Source: an uncultured Acetatifactor sp.
GTDB taxonomy: Bacteria > Bacillota > Clostridia > Lachnospirales > Lachnospiraceae
Assembly: GCA_934402315.1 (NCBI GenBank)
Contig: CAKRTS010000002.1
Coordinates: 62,001-126,000 of the forward strand
DNA: 64,000 bases
Reading direction: 5' to 3'
The notes under the pieces are model-generated. The model saw only the letters and a program-made list of their open reading frames with translations. It made no database searches and was not told the origin of the DNA. This document shows, one piece after another, positions 1 to 9,941 of this stretch. The first letter of the stretch is position 1; the number at the start of each line of letters is the position of its first letter. The position numbers were made by a program, and so were the translations under genes.

Positions 1-2226
1 GACGTTAAAGCTGAAACGTCCCTTGGTATAGCCCTTCGCCTTGGCATCCGCCGTCGTCGCAAAGAGATCCCTGATCTGATCGAACACTCCGGTATAGGTT
101 GCGGGATTCGAGCGCGGCGTTCTGCCGATCGGGGACTGGTCGATGTCGATCACCTTATCCAGCTGCTCCATCCCCAGAATATCCTTGTGCTTTCCCGGTA
201 TGCATCTCGCACGGTTCAGATCCCTCGCCAGATGCTTGTACAGGATCTCATTGACAAGGGAGCTCTTGCCGGAGCCGGACACACCGGTCACGCAGGTCAT
301 GACACCGAGCGGGATGTCCACATTGATATTCTTCAGGTTATTCTCCTGCGCACCGACCACCTTCAGCCAGCCTGTAGGCTTTCTGCGCTCCTTCGGAACC
401 GGTATTCTCAGCTCACCGCTGAGATATTTTCCCGTGATGGACTCCGGTACCTGCATGATCTCTTCCGCCGTGCCGCAGGCTATGATCTCACCGCCGTGAG
501 AGCCTGCTCCGGGCCCGACATCCACGATGTAATCCGCGGCAAGCATGGTGTCCTCGTCATGCTCCACCACAATCAGCGTATTGCCGAGGTCTCTGAGGCT
601 TTTCAAAGTTGCAAGCAGCTTGTCATTGTCCCTCTGGTGAAGTCCGATGCTCGGCTCATCCAGAATATAGCAGACTCCCACCAGGCCGGAGCCGATCTGC
701 GTCGCCAGTCTGATACGCTGTGCCTCTCCGCCCGAAAGCGTGGCGGTAGCCCTCGACAGGGAGAGATATTCCAGTCCGACATCGACAAGGAAGCCGACTC
801 TCGCCCGGATCTCCTTTAAAATCTGCTTTCCGATCAACTGCTGCTGGTCGGTCAGCGTCATCTCTCCCAGAAAGCCGTGAAGATCGCGGATCGACATGGA
901 AGTCACCTCATAAATATTCTTATCGCAGACCGTGACTGCCAAAGCTTCCTTTTTCAGCCTCATGCCCTTACACTCTTTACAGGGAGTGATGCGCATATAG
1001 CTCTCATACTCCTGCTTCATGGTGTCGGAGAAGGTCTCCTTATACTTCCGCTCCACATTCTTAATCAGGCCTTCAAAGGCAACCGGATAGATGCCCTTTC
1101 CCCGCTGTCCGACATAATGCACCTCGACCTCTTTCCCGTTTGTTCCGTAAATCAGAATGTGCTGTATCTTCTCAGGGTAGTCGCCGAAGGGAGTATCCAG
1201 ATCAAATTTGTATTCCCGGCACAGTGCCTGAAGAACAGCATTTGTAAAGCTCTTCTTGTCCGTACAGGACTGCCAGCCCGTGACAGCGATCGCGCCCTCG
1301 TTGATGCTCAACGTTTTATCGGGAATCATGAGGTCTACATCGAATTCCATCTTATAGCCCAGTCCGAAGCATTCCGGGCAGGCGCCGAAGGGATTATTGA
1401 AGGAAAAGCTCCTCGGTTCAATCTCGCTGATACCGATGCCGCAGTCCGGGCAGGAAAAGCTCTGGCTGAAGGTCATCGGCTCGCCGCCTATGACGTCCGC
1501 CACAAGCAGACCATCCGCCAGCTCCAGAACATTTTCAATGGAATCTGCCAGCCTGCGCTCTATCCCCGGCTTGACGACCAGTCTGTCAACGATGATGTCT
1601 ATATTGTGCTTAATATTCTTATCCAGGCTGATCTCCTCGGTCAGCTCGTACAGGCTGCCGTCGATACGCACCCGGACATAGCCGCTTCTCTTGGCGCGCT
1701 CCAGAACCTTTTCATGCTGGCCCTTCCTGCCGCGGACGACGGGGGCAAGCAGCTGGAGCTTCGTTCCCTCGGGCAGCGCCATGATCTGATCTACCATCTG
1801 GTCTACCGTCTGCCTGGCGATCTCGCGCCCGCACTTCGGGCAGTGGGGAATACCGATCCTTGCATAGAGAAGACGGAAATAGTCATAGATTTCCGTGACC
1901 GTTCCCACCGTCGATCTCGGGTTCCTGTTTGTCGATTTCTGGTCAATGGAAATCGCGGGCGAAAGGCCGTCAATGCGCTCTACATTTGGCTTCTCCATCT
2001 GTCCGAGGAACTGTCTCGCGTAGGAGGACAGGGATTCCATGTAGCGCCTCTGTCCCTCCGCATAGATCGTGTCGAACGCAAGGGAGGATTTTCCCGAGCC
2101 GGACATACCGGTCAGAACGACCAGCTCATTTCTCGGAATGTCGACGTCTATATTTTTCAGATTGTGTTCTCTCGCCCCGCGGATCTTAATGTATTCCCTG
2201 GGGCGCATCTTCTTTACTTCTTCCAT
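1..2226 (-). CDS. uvrA: Excinuclease ABC subunit A (UvrA), C-terminus cut by window edge
   Basis: DNA damage-recognition ATPase of nucleotide excision repair, which loads UvrB on lesions. I translated the minus strand from the ATG at 2226: 742 codons remain open to position 1, so roughly the last 200 of about 940 residues lie outside the window. Visible motifs: first Walker [10 protein letters not shown] at residues 40-48, paired Cys motifs of the zinc modules (CPKCG, CPDCG, CPECFG, CKECKG), the ABC signature [12 protein letters not shown], a DEPSIGLH Walker B region, and the second Walker [17 protein letters not shown] ribosome site sits 7 bases before the ATG. It follows uvrB by 13 bp on the same strand, the usual uvrBA order, so the two are surely co-transcribed. 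Confidence 0.97.
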   Translation of the reverse strand, partial: MEEVKKMRPREYIKIRGAREHNLKNIDVDIPRNELVVLTGMSGSGKSSLAFDTIYAEGQRRYMESLSSYARQFLGQMEKPNVERIDGLSPAISIDQKSTNRNPRSTVGTVTEIYDYFRLLYARIGIPHCPKCGREIARQTVDQMVDQIMALPEGTKLQLLAPVVRGRKGQHEKVLERAKRSGYVRVRIDGSLYELTEEISLDKNIKHNIDIIVDRLVVKPGIERRLADSIENVLELADGLLVADVIGGEPMTFSQSFSCPDCGIGISEIEPRSFSFNNPFGACPECFGLGYKMEFDVDLMIPDKTLSINEGAIAVTGWQSCTDKKSFTNAVLQALCREYKFDLDTPFGDYPEKIQHILIYGTNGKEVEVHYVGQRGKGIYPVAFEGLIKNVERKYKETFSDTMKQEYESYMRITPCKECKGMRLKKEALAVTVCDKNIYEVTSMSIRDLHGFLGEMTLTDQQQLIGKQILKEIRARVGFLVDVGLEYLSLSRATATLSGGEAQRIRLATQIGSGLVGVCYILDEPSIGLHQRDNDKLLATLKSLRDLGNTLIVVEHDEDTMLAADYIVDVGPGAGSHGGEIIACGTAEEIMQVPESITGKYLSGELRIPVPKERRKPTGWLKVVGAQENNLKNINVDIPLGVMTCVTGVSGSGKSSLVNEILYKHLARDLNRARCIPGKHKDILGMEQLDKVIDIDQSPIGRTPRSNPATYTGVFDQIRDLFATTADAKAKGYTKGRFSFNV

Positions 2227-2239
2227 GTTACACCTCTCA

Positions 2240-4231
2240 CTACTCTTTATCTAACTCCTGCAGCTTCTGTTTCAGCTCTATCATCTTGTCACGCAGCTCT
2301 GCCGCCGCCTCGAAGTTTAGGTCTGCGGCTGCCTTCTGCATCTTCTTCTGGACATCCGTAATGACCTTTTCCAGCTCCTTGCGGTTCATGGACTCCGGAT
2401 CCTTCTCGAACCGCAGCTCCTCCTTCGCAACCACCTTGGATATACTAATCAGGTCACGCACCGCCTTCTTGATCGTCTGCGGCGTGATGCCGTGCTCCTC
2501 GTTGTATTTCATCTGGATCTCACGGCGGCGGTTCGTCTCGTCAAGCGCAACCCGCATAGAATCTGTGATCGTATCCGCGTACATGATGACATGTCCCTCG
2601 GCGTTCCGCGCCGCGCGCCCGATCGTCTGGATCAGGGAGGTGCTGCTCCTCAGAAAACCCTCCTTGTCGGCATCCAGAATCGCAACCAGCGAAATCTCCG
2701 GGATGTCAAGTCCCTCTCTCAGCAGGTTGATGCCGACCAGAACGTCAAATACATCCAGACGCATATCGCGGATGATCTCTGCCCGCTCCAGCGTGTCAAT
2801 GTCGGAGTGGAGGTATTTCACCCGGATGCCGACCTCCTTCATATAGTCGGTCAGATCCTCCGCCATCCGCTTTGTCAGCGTCGTAATCAAAATCTTATTA
2901 TGCTTTGCAACCTCTTTATTCACCTCGCCGATCAGATCGTCGATCTGTCCCTCCACCGGCCGGACATCCACCTCGGGGTCCAGAAGACCGGTCGGACGGA
3001 TGATCTGCTCCGTGCGCAGAAGCTCGTGCGCCTCCTCGTAGTCCGAGGGCGTTGCAGACACGAACATCATCTGGTCAATATGCGTCTCAAACTCCTCAAA
3101 GTTCAAGGGTCTGTTGTCCAGCGCCGAGGGCAGGCGGAAGCCGTAATCCACCAGTGTCTGCTTTCGGGAACGGTCTCCGGCATACATGCCCCTGATCTGC
3201 GGGATCGTCATATGGGACTCGTCCACGATGATGAGAAAATCATCCGGAAAGAAATCGAGCAGCGTCATCGGCGGCGCTCCGGGCGGCATGAAGTTCAGGT
3301 GCCGGGAATAGTTCTCTATGCCGGAACAGAAGCCTGTCTCGCGCATCATCTCGACATCAAAGTTCGTTCTCTCCGCAATTCTCTGCGCCTCGATCAGCTT
3401 GTCCTCCCCCTTGAAGTAGCGGACGCGCTCCTCCATCTCCTTCTCGATGTTTTCACAAGCCGCCTTGATCTTCTCCATAGAGACAACGTAGTGGGAAGCC
3501 GGGTAAATGATAATGTGATTCAATGTCGCGTGAATCCTTCCCGACAGCGGCTCGATCTCGCAGATGCGGTCGATCTCATCCCCGAAGAACTCAATGCGGA
3601 TGAAATAATCCCCGCCCTGCGCGGGACAGACCTCCACGACATCGCCGTGCACACGAAAGCAGCCGCGCTGCAGATCCATATCGTTCCTGTTGTACTGGAT
3701 GTCGACCAGCTCACGCAGAACCTGATCCCTGTCCTTCGTCATGCCCGGGCGCAGGGAAACGGACATCCCCTGAAATTCCTCCGGGCTGCCCAGTCCGTAG
3801 ATGCATGACACGCTGGCGACCACAATGACATCCCGCCGCTCCGTCAGCGACGCGGTCGCGGAAAGGCGCAGCTTATCGATCTCCTCGTTGATGGCGGAAT
3901 CCTTCGCAATATAGGTGTCGGACGAAGGCACATAAGCCTCAGGCTGATAATAGTCGTAGTAGGAAACGAAATACTCCACTGCATTCTCCGGGAAAAATTC
4001 CTTGAACTCCCCATACAGCTGCCCGGCAAGCGTCTTGTTATGTGCAATAATCAAGGTCGGCTTGTTCAGCGCCTGAATGACATTCGCCATGGTGAAGGTC
4101 TTGCCGGAGCCGGTGACACCCAGCAGCGTCTGGAATTGATTGCCTTGTCTGAAGCCATCCACCAGTTCCTTTATTGCCTGCGGCTGATCGCCCGTGGGCT
4201 TATATTCACTGTGAAGCACAAAATGATCCAA
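2240..4231 (-). CDS. uvrB: Excinuclease ABC subunit B (UvrB)
   Basis: Helicase-like damage-verification subunit of UvrABC, which receives DNA from UvrA and recruits UvrC. The open frame runs back to 4249, but I place the start at the TTG at 4231: an AGGAGA lies 6 bases before it and the protein then begins [18 protein letters not shown], as in the family (663 aa). Seen: Walker A GVTGSGKT near residues 38-45, the beta-hairpin region with [14 protein letters not shown], the helicase motif QTIGRAARN, and a C-terminal UVR motif ([15 protein letters not shown]). The only unusual point is the TTG start. It heads uvrBA and is preceded by an extended -10 promoter and a GAAC-N4-GTTC site. Confidence 0.97.
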   Translation of the reverse strand: MDHFVLHSEYKPTGDQPQAIKELVDGFRQGNQFQTLLGVTGSGKTFTMANVIQALNKPTLIIAHNKTLAGQLYGEFKEFFPENAVEYFVSYYDYYQPEAYVPSSDTYIAKDSAINEEIDKLRLSATASLTERRDVIVVASVSCIYGLGSPEEFQGMSVSLRPGMTKDRDQVLRELVDIQYNRNDMDLQRGCFRVHGDVVEVCPAQGGDYFIRIEFFGDEIDRICEIEPLSGRIHATLNHIIIYPASHYVVSMEKIKAACENIEKEMEERVRYFKGEDKLIEAQRIAERTNFDVEMMRETGFCSGIENYSRHLNFMPPGAPPMTLLDFFPDDFLIIVDESHMTIPQIRGMYAGDRSRKQTLVDYGFRLPSALDNRPLNFEEFETHIDQMMFVSATPSDYEEAHELLRTEQIIRPTGLLDPEVDVRPVEGQIDDLIGEVNKEVAKHNKILITTLTKRMAEDLTDYMKEVGIRVKYLHSDIDTLERAEIIRDMRLDVFDVLVGINLLREGLDIPEISLVAILDADKEGFLRSSTSLIQTIGRAARNAEGHVIMYADTITDSMRVALDETNRRREIQMKYNEEHGITPQTIKKAVRDLISISKVVAKEELRFEKDPESMNRKELEKVITDVQKKMQKAAADLNFEAAAELRDKMIELKQKLQELDKE

Positions 4232-4287
4232 TGTTATTCTCCTAAACAAATTTTCTTCTCAAAACTATTTTGAACGTTTACTTCGAT

Positions 4288-4316
4288 ATTATAGCATTTG
4301 CAATTAAAAAAGTACA
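4288..4316 (-). promoter_or_regulatory. Promoter of uvrBA (extended -10)
   Basis: On the minus strand a perfect TATAAT (4288-4293) is preceded by TGC, an extended -10. The -35 position 17 bases upstream (4311-4316, TGTACT) is poor. It points toward uvrB 57 bases away. Sequence match only. Confidence 0.6.
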
Positions 4317-4344
4317 GAACAAAATCGAACTTTTGTTCTGTACT
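4306..4344 (-). terminator. Rho-independent terminator after the S41 protease gene
   Basis: Minus-strand hairpin with a 14-bp perfect stem (AGTACAGAACAAAA, 6-base loop, complementary arm) followed by six T. It closes the ftsE-ftsX-M23-S41 transcription unit and separates it from uvrBA. Confidence 0.85.
4327..4338. promoter_or_regulatory. Possible LexA-type operator GAAC-TTTT-GTTC
   Basis: A perfect GAAC-N4-GTTC palindrome lies about 10 bases upstream of the uvrB -35 region. Firmicute LexA boxes have the core GAAC-N4-GTTC and uvrBA is a classical SOS operon, which makes this plausible. The N4 here is TTTT rather than the usual purine/pyrimidine pattern, and the site is also inside the stem of a terminator, so it may be accidental. 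Confidence 0.35.
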
Positions 4345-4381
4345 CTTGATGCATTCCCACGAACGCCGTCTATTTTCTTCC

Positions 4382-5686
4382 TTACTGCCTGCCAATCAGC
4401 TCCTCCAGCACTTCCTTCGCCTTCTCAAGCTGGTTGTCGGGGTGATCCTCACTGCCGTAATAAGCATCGCCGTCAAACTCGCACAGCACATCCGGCTCGA
4501 TTCCGATGCCGTGAATGTTGTTGCCGTTCGGCGTGTAGTATGCGCTGATGGTCAGCTTGACCGCCGAGCCGTCACGGAAGGACATGATCTGCTGCACAAT
4601 ACCCTTTCCGAAGGTCGTTGTACCGACCAGTGTGCCGATGCCGTGATCCTTGATCGCGCCCGCCATGATCTCCGCCGCGCTGGCAGAATTCATATCGACG
4701 AGGACAACAAGCGGCAGCTGAAGCTCATTTTCTCCGTCGCAGGTATACTCCTCTCTGTTTCCGTACTTATCCTCCGTGTACACGATCATGCCCTCCGGCA
4801 GGATCATGTTACACATATCCACAACGGCATCCAGATTTCCGCCCGGATTTCCTCTTAAGTCGAGGATGATTCCCCGTGCGGCAGAATTCTTTACCGTGTA
4901 CAGCGCCTCGGAGAACTGATTTACGGTGACGGAATCAAACTCGGTAACCTGAATGTACCCGATTCTGCCCTCCAGCATGGAATACTCGACCGTCGGCGCT
5001 TCCACTCTCCGTCTTGTCAGGGTAACCTCAAGGTAATCGCTCTCTCCTTCCCGGATAATCGTAAGCGTTACTTCGGTTCCCTCTTCGCCTTTTATCATCG
5101 AAACCGTCTCGGTCAGTGTCAGTCCGTAGGTCGATACTCCGCCTACCTCATAAATCAGATCATTCGCCCGAAGGTCAGCCTCCTCCGCCGGAGACCCCTC
5201 CATCACACCACTGATCTTCGGAAGGTTCTTCTCCGTATCCAGACTGATATAGGCCCCGATTCCGAAATAGATGCCCTCCGACTGCTCCATCATCTCTGCC
5301 AGCTCCTCAGGCGTATAATATTCCGAATACGGATCTCCCAGAGATTCAAGCAGTCCCTTATACATACCGTCCTGCAGCTTCTCGGTGCTCACTTCATCCA
5401 GAAAGTAATAGGTGTCAATTGTCTGCTCAAGCGCCTGCAGCTTCGCTATCGTATTGGAATTGACCGCCGAGTTGTCGTCCAGCTCTACGCTGCTGCTTCC
5501 ATTCTGTGCGATTGAGTTCTGAATGCCGATTCCCAGATACACGATACCGACAACCAGCAGGGTGGCCGCCAGCCCTACAATCATACCCCCAAAGAACAGC
5601 GCTTTCCCGCTGCCCTTCTGTTCCTTTGGCGGCTGTGATCCCGGTTCCTTGTTCAAATGGTTGAAATAATTCTGATTCTCGTCCAT
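4382..5686 (-). CDS. S41-family carboxyl-terminal processing protease (CtpA-like)
   Basis: Membrane-anchored tail-specific serine protease, 434 aa. Seen: short cytoplasmic N-terminus, one membrane segment at about residues 29-53, a PDZ domain around 135-215 (GIGAYISLD...GSPAEEADLRANDLI), then the S41 domain with ILDLRGNPGG and the catalytic pair Ser336 (NSASAAEIM) and Lys361 (TTFGKG), 25 residues apart as in CtpA. The extracellular protease domain probably processes envelope proteins. It begins 8 bp after the M23 hydrolase gene and is last in the ftsE-ftsX-M23 unit, so a role in controlling the division-site hydrolase is a reasonable inference. The exact substrate is unknown. Confidence 0.93.
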   Translation of the reverse strand: MDENQNYFNHLNKEPGSQPPKEQKGSGKALFFGGMIVGLAATLLVVGIVYLGIGIQNSIAQNGSSSVELDDNSAVNSNTIAKLQALEQTIDTYYFLDEVSTEKLQDGMYKGLLESLGDPYSEYYTPEELAEMMEQSEGIYFGIGAYISLDTEKNLPKISGVMEGSPAEEADLRANDLIYEVGGVSTYGLTLTETVSMIKGEEGTEVTLTIIREGESDYLEVTLTRRRVEAPTVEYSMLEGRIGYIQVTEFDSVTVNQFSEALYTVKNSAARGIILDLRGNPGGNLDAVVDMCNMILPEGMIVYTEDKYGNREEYTCDGENELQLPLVVLVDMNSASAAEIMAGAIKDHGIGTLVGTTTFGKGIVQQIMSFRDGSAVKLTISAYYTPNGNNIHGIGIEPDVLCEFDGDAYYGSEDHPDNQLEKAKEVLEELIGRQ

Positions 5687-5694
5687 AGTGCCTC

Positions 5695-6933
5695 CTATTT
5701 GCTAATGTAATTCCATGGTGATGTATATGATCCATTCAGCCGGACACTGAAATGAAGATGATTGCCTGTCGAACGCCCGGTACTCCCGACCGCAGCGATC
5801 TTTTCCCCGCGGACCACAATCTCATCCTTTTCCACATAGAGCGCGGACGCATGCATATAGATCGTGTAAAGGCCGGAACCGTGATCGATCATAACGTAAT
5901 TTCCCATCGTTGCGCTGTACGCAGCCGCAACCACCGTTCCGTCGTAAGCGGCATAAATGGCGGTTCCCTTCGGCGATGCAAAATCAACACCGTTATGGAA
6001 TTGTTCCACCCCTAGCGTCGGGTGGATTCTCATTCCGTAATCGTCCGAAACCCTTGTATAAGATGCGAGCGGGAAGGTAAAGGTACCTCCGTCATAGGTC
6101 AGTACAACACCGCTGCTCGCCAGAATTCTCTTCTTCTCCTCGGCAATCAGGTTCTCAAGTGCAGTGATCTCTTCCTCCTGTGCCTTGATTTCCTCCTCAT
6201 ACTCTTTTATTGCTTTTTCTTTATTGTCAATATCTGTCTCATAATCCCGGATATCCTGATTCTTCTGCTGGATCAGAGCCTCGAGGTTCCTCTGCTCCTC
6301 CTCCACACCTGCCTTCGTCTCATCCAGAATCTCTTTTTCCAGTTCCAGTTCCTGTTTGCAAAGCTCGACGTACTCGCGGACCATCTTGTAGTCCTGCCAT
6401 CTCTTGCGGTCATATGAAATGGTTCTCTCGACATAGTCCGCTTTATTCAGGAAATCGCCAAAGCCCGCCGACTCCAGCAGCATATCTATCATCTGCGGAT
6501 CCCCGGTCTCATATACCATTCTTATGCGCGAAATCATGGATTCTTTCTGCGTTTCCTCGTCTTCCAGCGCAGCCTCCAGCTCACCCTCCGTCCGGACGAT
6601 CTCCGCCTCCTTGGCAGTGATCTTCTCCTGCAGATCCGCGATATTCGCCTCAATCTGTGCAAGATTTTTGTCCAGCTGCACAACATAGTTCTTGAGGTTG
6701 GACCGCTGAGTCTCCAGATCCTTCTTGATGTTCTGCAGATCGCTCAGACCGTTCTGCAGGGATTTTTTTTCATTCTGTGCCTGTCGTATCTGCTCCTCCT
6801 TCTCTTTGATGCTATCGGAGGTGATGGAGGAAAGCGTCAGCGCAGATGCCTCCTGCGCCGCAGAGTCCGACAGGAGAACCAGCCCCAGCACCGCCAGAAC
6901 CAGCAGACACTTCTTTATACTGTTCTTTCTCAT
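5695..6933 (-). CDS. Secreted coiled-coil M23 murein hydrolase, FtsEX partner
   Basis: Peptidoglycan hydrolase of the PcsB/CwlO/EnvC functional class, 412 aa from the ATG at 6933 (AGGAG just upstream). An upstream in-frame extension to 7035 overlaps ftsX and is unlikely. Seen: signal peptide (KKCLLVLAVLGLVLLSDSAA), long heptad coiled coils over about residues 35-270 (many EEK/QNK repeats), then a LytM/M23 domain with the zinc ligands in FHNGVDFA, the HGSG segment and HLHFS. All catalytic motifs look intact, so this is probably an active endopeptidase rather than a degenerate activator. It starts 10 bp after ftsX. In Firmicutes FtsEX transmits ATP hydrolysis to such coiled-coil hydrolases at the septum or wall. 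Confidence 0.92.
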   Translation of the reverse strand: MRKNSIKKCLLVLAVLGLVLLSDSAAQEASALTLSSITSDSIKEKEEQIRQAQNEKKSLQNGLSDLQNIKKDLETQRSNLKNYVVQLDKNLAQIEANIADLQEKITAKEAEIVRTEGELEAALEDEETQKESMISRIRMVYETGDPQMIDMLLESAGFGDFLNKADYVERTISYDRKRWQDYKMVREYVELCKQELELEKEILDETKAGVEEEQRNLEALIQQKNQDIRDYETDIDNKEKAIKEYEEEIKAQEEEITALENLIAEEKKRILASSGVVLTYDGGTFTFPLASYTRVSDDYGMRIHPTLGVEQFHNGVDFASPKGTAIYAAYDGTVVAAAYSATMGNYVMIDHGSGLYTIYMHASALYVEKDEIVVRGEKIAAVGSTGRSTGNHLHFSVRLNGSYTSPWNYISK

Positions 6934-6943
6934 AGGCTCCTGT

Positions 6944-7879
6944 CTATACATGCAAATGTTTTCTGACCGTTGAAATACTTCCCAAAAATCCGATTCCCAT
7001 ACCCATGATAAGCGATACAGGGGTAAGAACGCCAAAAACCTGCTCCACCGTCAGGAAATTCAGGAAATTGCTGAGGATGGAAAAACGCTCCACAATGTAA
7101 TTCAGTGCATAGTTGTAAAGCGCATGTATCAGTCCGAGCGGGATAGCCGCGCCGAGCAGTCCGATCAGAATACCTTCCAACACAAAGGGCGCCCTCACAA
7201 AGAAATCGGTCGCACCGATATACTTCATGATATTGATCTCTGTCGAGCGGACAGAAATGCCGACCGCAACCGTGTTGCTGATTAAGAAGATACTTACTGC
7301 GAGCAGGATCACGATAATTCCCACCGAGACATACGCAATCAGAAGGTTCACGCCGCTGAGCGTATCCGCCGTCACCTCAGAGAAATTCACCTTCCGCACC
7401 TCCGGCATTGATTGCAGCCAGTTTACAAGGGCATCCTGCATGGAGACGTCGCTGAGATAAATCTCATAGCTGTACTCCCCCGCCAGAGGGTTCTCCGGAA
7501 AACCGTCCGCATAATTCTCGCCGTAATAATCGGAGGCAAAGTTCGCCCACGCCTCGTCATCCGAAATGTAGACCACATCCGAAACCTCGATTCTCTCGGA
7601 AATCTTCTGACCGATCTCCGCAATGCGCTGTTCCGTGGGAACCTGATTTTCGGCGTGGGATTCGCATTTGTCATATTCATTATGGAAGAACACCGTGACG
7701 GAGACGCCTTCCTCCGCCTTCATGACGATGCTCTGGAAATTCGCAACAATGGCATAGAAAATGCCAAACAGGAACAGACACGCCGAGATCGTGGCAATCG
7801 ATGCCAGCGAGTACCATTTATTCCGGAAGATGTTGGCGAATCCCTGTTTAATCGTATAAAGCAGTGTACTAATCTTCAT
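6944..7879 (-). CDS. ftsX: Cell division permease-like protein FtsX
   Basis: Integral membrane partner of the ATPase FtsE, which transmits conformational change to a cell-wall hydrolase outside. Start chosen at the ATG at 7879 (MKISTLLYTIKQGFANIFRN), with GGGAGG 11 bases upstream; this overlaps the ftsE stop by about 11 bp, implying translational coupling. 311 aa. Topology: one membrane segment at about 22-45, an extracellular domain of about 120 residues (the usual hydrolase-binding domain), and three more membrane segments in the C-terminal half (VNLLIAYVSVGIIVILLAV, VLEGILIGLLGAAIPLGLI, the last near the end). Normal family length. Confidence 0.95.
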   Translation of the reverse strand: MKISTLLYTIKQGFANIFRNKWYSLASIATISACLFLFGIFYAIVANFQSIVMKAEEGVSVTVFFHNEYDKCESHAENQVPTEQRIAEIGQKISERIEVSDVVYISDDEAWANFASDYYGENYADGFPENPLAGEYSYEIYLSDVSMQDALVNWLQSMPEVRKVNFSEVTADTLSGVNLLIAYVSVGIIVILLAVSIFLISNTVAVGISVRSTEINIMKYIGATDFFVRAPFVLEGILIGLLGAAIPLGLIHALYNYALNYIVERFSILSNFLNFLTVEQVFGVLTPVSLIMGMGIGFLGSISTVRKHLHV

Positions 7880-8612
7880 CGATGTATTCGCCTCCCTCCT
7901 CGTCGCTGACAATTACACCCATCTTCATCGTGACGACGCGCTTGTGCATGGCATTGACGATCTCCCGGTTATGCGTCACGACAACCACCGTCGTACCGTT
8001 CTCGTTGATCTCCTCCAGAAGCTTCATGATTTCCCATGAGTTCTTCGGGTCCAGATTACCGGTCGGCTCATCTGCCAGCAGGATGGAGGGCGTATTCACC
8101 AACGCTCTGGCAAGCGCTACTCTCTGCTGCTCTCCTCCGGAAAGCTGCTTTGTCTTCGCCTTATATTTTCCCGCAAGTCCCACTGTCGCCAGAATTGCAG
8201 GGACATTCCTGCGGATTTCATTTGCAGGAGTCTCCACGATCCGCTGCGCAAACGCAACATTCTCGTAGACATTCCTGTCGTTCAGCAGACGGAAATCCTG
8301 AAACACAACGCCGAGGTTTCTTCTGAATTTCGGCACCTGCCTGTGTTTCAGCTTTGCAAGGTCGTTTCCCATAACATAAACACTGCCGCTGGTCGCAGTG
8401 AGCTCCCGCAGCAGAAGTTTTATCAGTGTGGATTTTCCAGAGCCGCTGTCTCCAACGATAAATACAAACTCGCCCCTCCCGATGCTGAGATTGATCTCAT
8501 TCAGCGCGGGAGAGCCGGAGGAATACACCTTGCTCACGTTGTCGAGATAGATAACGCCCTTCTCCTCGATCAGCTTCTCCCTTTTCTTCTTCAGCAGTTC
8601 CTTATTTGCCAT
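7869..8612 (-). CDS. ftsE: Cell division ATP-binding protein FtsE
   Basis: Cytoplasmic ABC ATPase that with FtsX controls peptidoglycan hydrolysis at division or elongation sites. 247 aa. Walker A GDSGSGKST, Q-loop VVFQDFRLL, signature LSGGEQQRVALARAL and Walker B ILLADEPTGNLDP are all intact. A short lysine-rich leader (about 20 residues) precedes the usual start of the ABC domain. The gene lies 17 bp after a PucR/CdaR-type regulator gene and overlaps ftsX, so the whole block can be read from the promoter at 9846-9874. Confidence 0.96.
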   Translation of the reverse strand: MANKELLKKKREKLIEEKGVIYLDNVSKVYSSGSPALNEINLSIGRGEFVFIVGDSGSGKSTLIKLLLRELTATSGSVYVMGNDLAKLKHRQVPKFRRNLGVVFQDFRLLNDRNVYENVAFAQRIVETPANEIRRNVPAILATVGLAGKYKAKTKQLSGGEQQRVALARALVNTPSILLADEPTGNLDPKNSWEIMKLLEEINENGTTVVVVTHNREIVNAMHKRVVTMKMGVIVSDEEGGEYIDED

Positions 8613-8629
8613 AACAATCCTCGTTTCCC

Positions 8630-9715
8630 CTAAAAATCCGTATTCTCCATGTATCTCATATATTTTACCACCATCAGGGCGATCTTAAAGGTAATAGCGT
8701 CCTCAAACACGCGCAGATCAAGGCCGGTGCTCTTCTGGAGCTTATCCAGACGGTAGACCAGAGTATTCCTGTGAATGAACAGCTGTCTGGAGGTCTCGGA
8801 CACATTCAGGCTGTTTTCAAAAAACTTATAGATCGTGGCAAGCGTCTCCTCGTCAAATTCGTCGGGGCTCCTGCCGTCAAAGATCTCGCGGATGAACATT
8901 TTGCAGAGCGGGATCGGCAGCTGGTAAATCAATCGTCCGATGCCCAGCTCGCTGTATGCGACAATGTCTCTCTCGTCGAAGAAGATCTTTCCGACATCCA
9001 GCGCCATCTTCGCTTCCTTATAGGAACGGCTGACCTCCTTGATCTCCTGCACAACGGTTCCGTAGGCGATCCGGATGTCCTTGATGCCCTCCTTCTGGAG
9101 ATACTGCTCCAGCGCCCTCGCCGTCTTGTCAATTTCCTTCGCCGCGTCCGTCTCTGACAATTCCCTGACCACGATCACGTTATTTTCATCAACCGCTGTG
9201 ACAAAGTCCTTGCTGTTCGCACCGAAATGCGTCCTCGCCAGCTCTAAGGCATTGTTGTCCCTGCCGTTACCGGATTCAATTATCATCACGACACGGGGCA
9301 CATCCGTCTGTATGTGCAGCTTCTTGGAGCGGCTGTAGATATCCACAAGCAGCAGGTTATCCAGCAGCAGGTTCTTGATAAAGTTATCCTTATCAAATCT
9401 CTCCTTGTATGCCACAAGCAGGTTCTGGATCTGGAATGCCGCCAGCTTGCCGATCAGATAAACATCCTCGCCCGTGCCGCCTGCCACCAGAACATACTCC
9501 AGCTGCTGCTCATCAAATATCTTAAAATACTGATAGCCCTGAATTTCCTGAGAATCCGCCGGCGATGTTGCAAATTCCACCGCAGCCTTGGGGCTGGTGC
9601 TCATCTCCGTCGTGGACGCAACCTCCTTGCCGTCTATATCCATGACACAGAGTTCCACCCGCGCTATGCCCTTCAACCCGTCGATCGTATTCTGCAATAT
9701 TTGATTTGAAATCAT
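8630..9715 (-). CDS. PucR/CdaR-family transcriptional regulator
   Basis: Predicted DNA-binding regulator, 361 aa. The start is placed at the ATG at 9715 because AGGAG lies 10 bases upstream; the longer frame to 9748 has no better site. Seen: N-terminal sensory region (about residues 1-130, with VELCVMDIDGKEVAST), a middle domain, and a clear C-terminal PucR-type helix-turn-helix (LNVSETSRQLFIHRNTLVYRL cut here in sense: residues just before the last 40). Family members respond to sugar diacids or purine breakdown products, but the ligand here cannot be read from sequence. Its position directly upstream of ftsE in one apparent transcript is noteworthy. It may only share a promoter. Confidence 0.85.
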   Translation of the reverse strand: MISNQILQNTIDGLKGIARVELCVMDIDGKEVASTTEMSTSPKAAVEFATSPADSQEIQGYQYFKIFDEQQLEYVLVAGGTGEDVYLIGKLAAFQIQNLLVAYKERFDKDNFIKNLLLDNLLLVDIYSRSKKLHIQTDVPRVVMIIESGNGRDNNALELARTHFGANSKDFVTAVDENNVIVVRELSETDAAKEIDKTARALEQYLQKEGIKDIRIAYGTVVQEIKEVSRSYKEAKMALDVGKIFFDERDIVAYSELGIGRLIYQLPIPLCKMFIREIFDGRSPDEFDEETLATIYKFFENSLNVSETSRQLFIHRNTLVYRLDKLQKSTGLDLRVFEDAITFKIALMVVKYMRYMENTDF

Positions 9716-9817
9716 AAAAAACCCGCTCCTTTGCTTATGTAACCCCATTTTGCGTTTGCTAAGCCATGATTATTTTTCAATTATGGCATTAATGTCCATC
9801 CGGACGCTTGCTGTTTT

Positions 9818-9836
9818 GAAATAAGGTCATTATTTC
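9818..9836. promoter_or_regulatory. Inverted repeat at the transcription start of the PucR-like gene
   Basis: Perfect 7-bp inverted repeat GAAATAA-N5-TTATTTC. It falls about +3 to +21 relative to the start predicted from the promoter at 9846-9874, where a repressor (perhaps the regulator itself) could bind. Positional inference only. Confidence 0.4.
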
Positions 9837-9845
9837 ATACTAAAA

Positions 9846-9874
9846 ATATTACAAAAACATGAGCGGAAATGCAA
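9846..9874 (-). promoter_or_regulatory. Promoter of the PucR-like/ftsEX unit
   Basis: Minus strand TTGCAT (9869-9874), 17-base spacer, TAATAT (9846-9851). It would give a leader of about 125 bases before the ATG at 9715. Confidence 0.6.
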
Positions 9875-9895
9875 TAGGTTTTTATGAATTTTCAC

Positions 9896-9928
9896 AAAAA
9901 GCCATCTGAGTTTTCTTTCAGACAGCTT
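9896..9928 (-). terminator. Terminator after the yjfB-like gene
   Basis: Minus-strand hairpin AAGCTGTCTGA / TCAGATGGCTT (11 bp with two G-T wobbles, 8-base loop) followed by a run of T. It lies 14 bp past the yjfB-like stop and 22 bp ahead of the next promoter. Confidence 0.8.
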
Positions 9929-9941
9929 TTCGGTCGCATCA

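Noticed and set aside
877..2361. Long plus-strand open frame of 494 codons opposite uvrA
   Set aside because: It is the antisense shadow of uvrA and shows no domain pattern or ribosome site.
2492..3808. Plus-strand frame of 438 codons opposite uvrB
   Set aside because: Antisense shadow; uvrB motifs are unmistakable on the minus strand.
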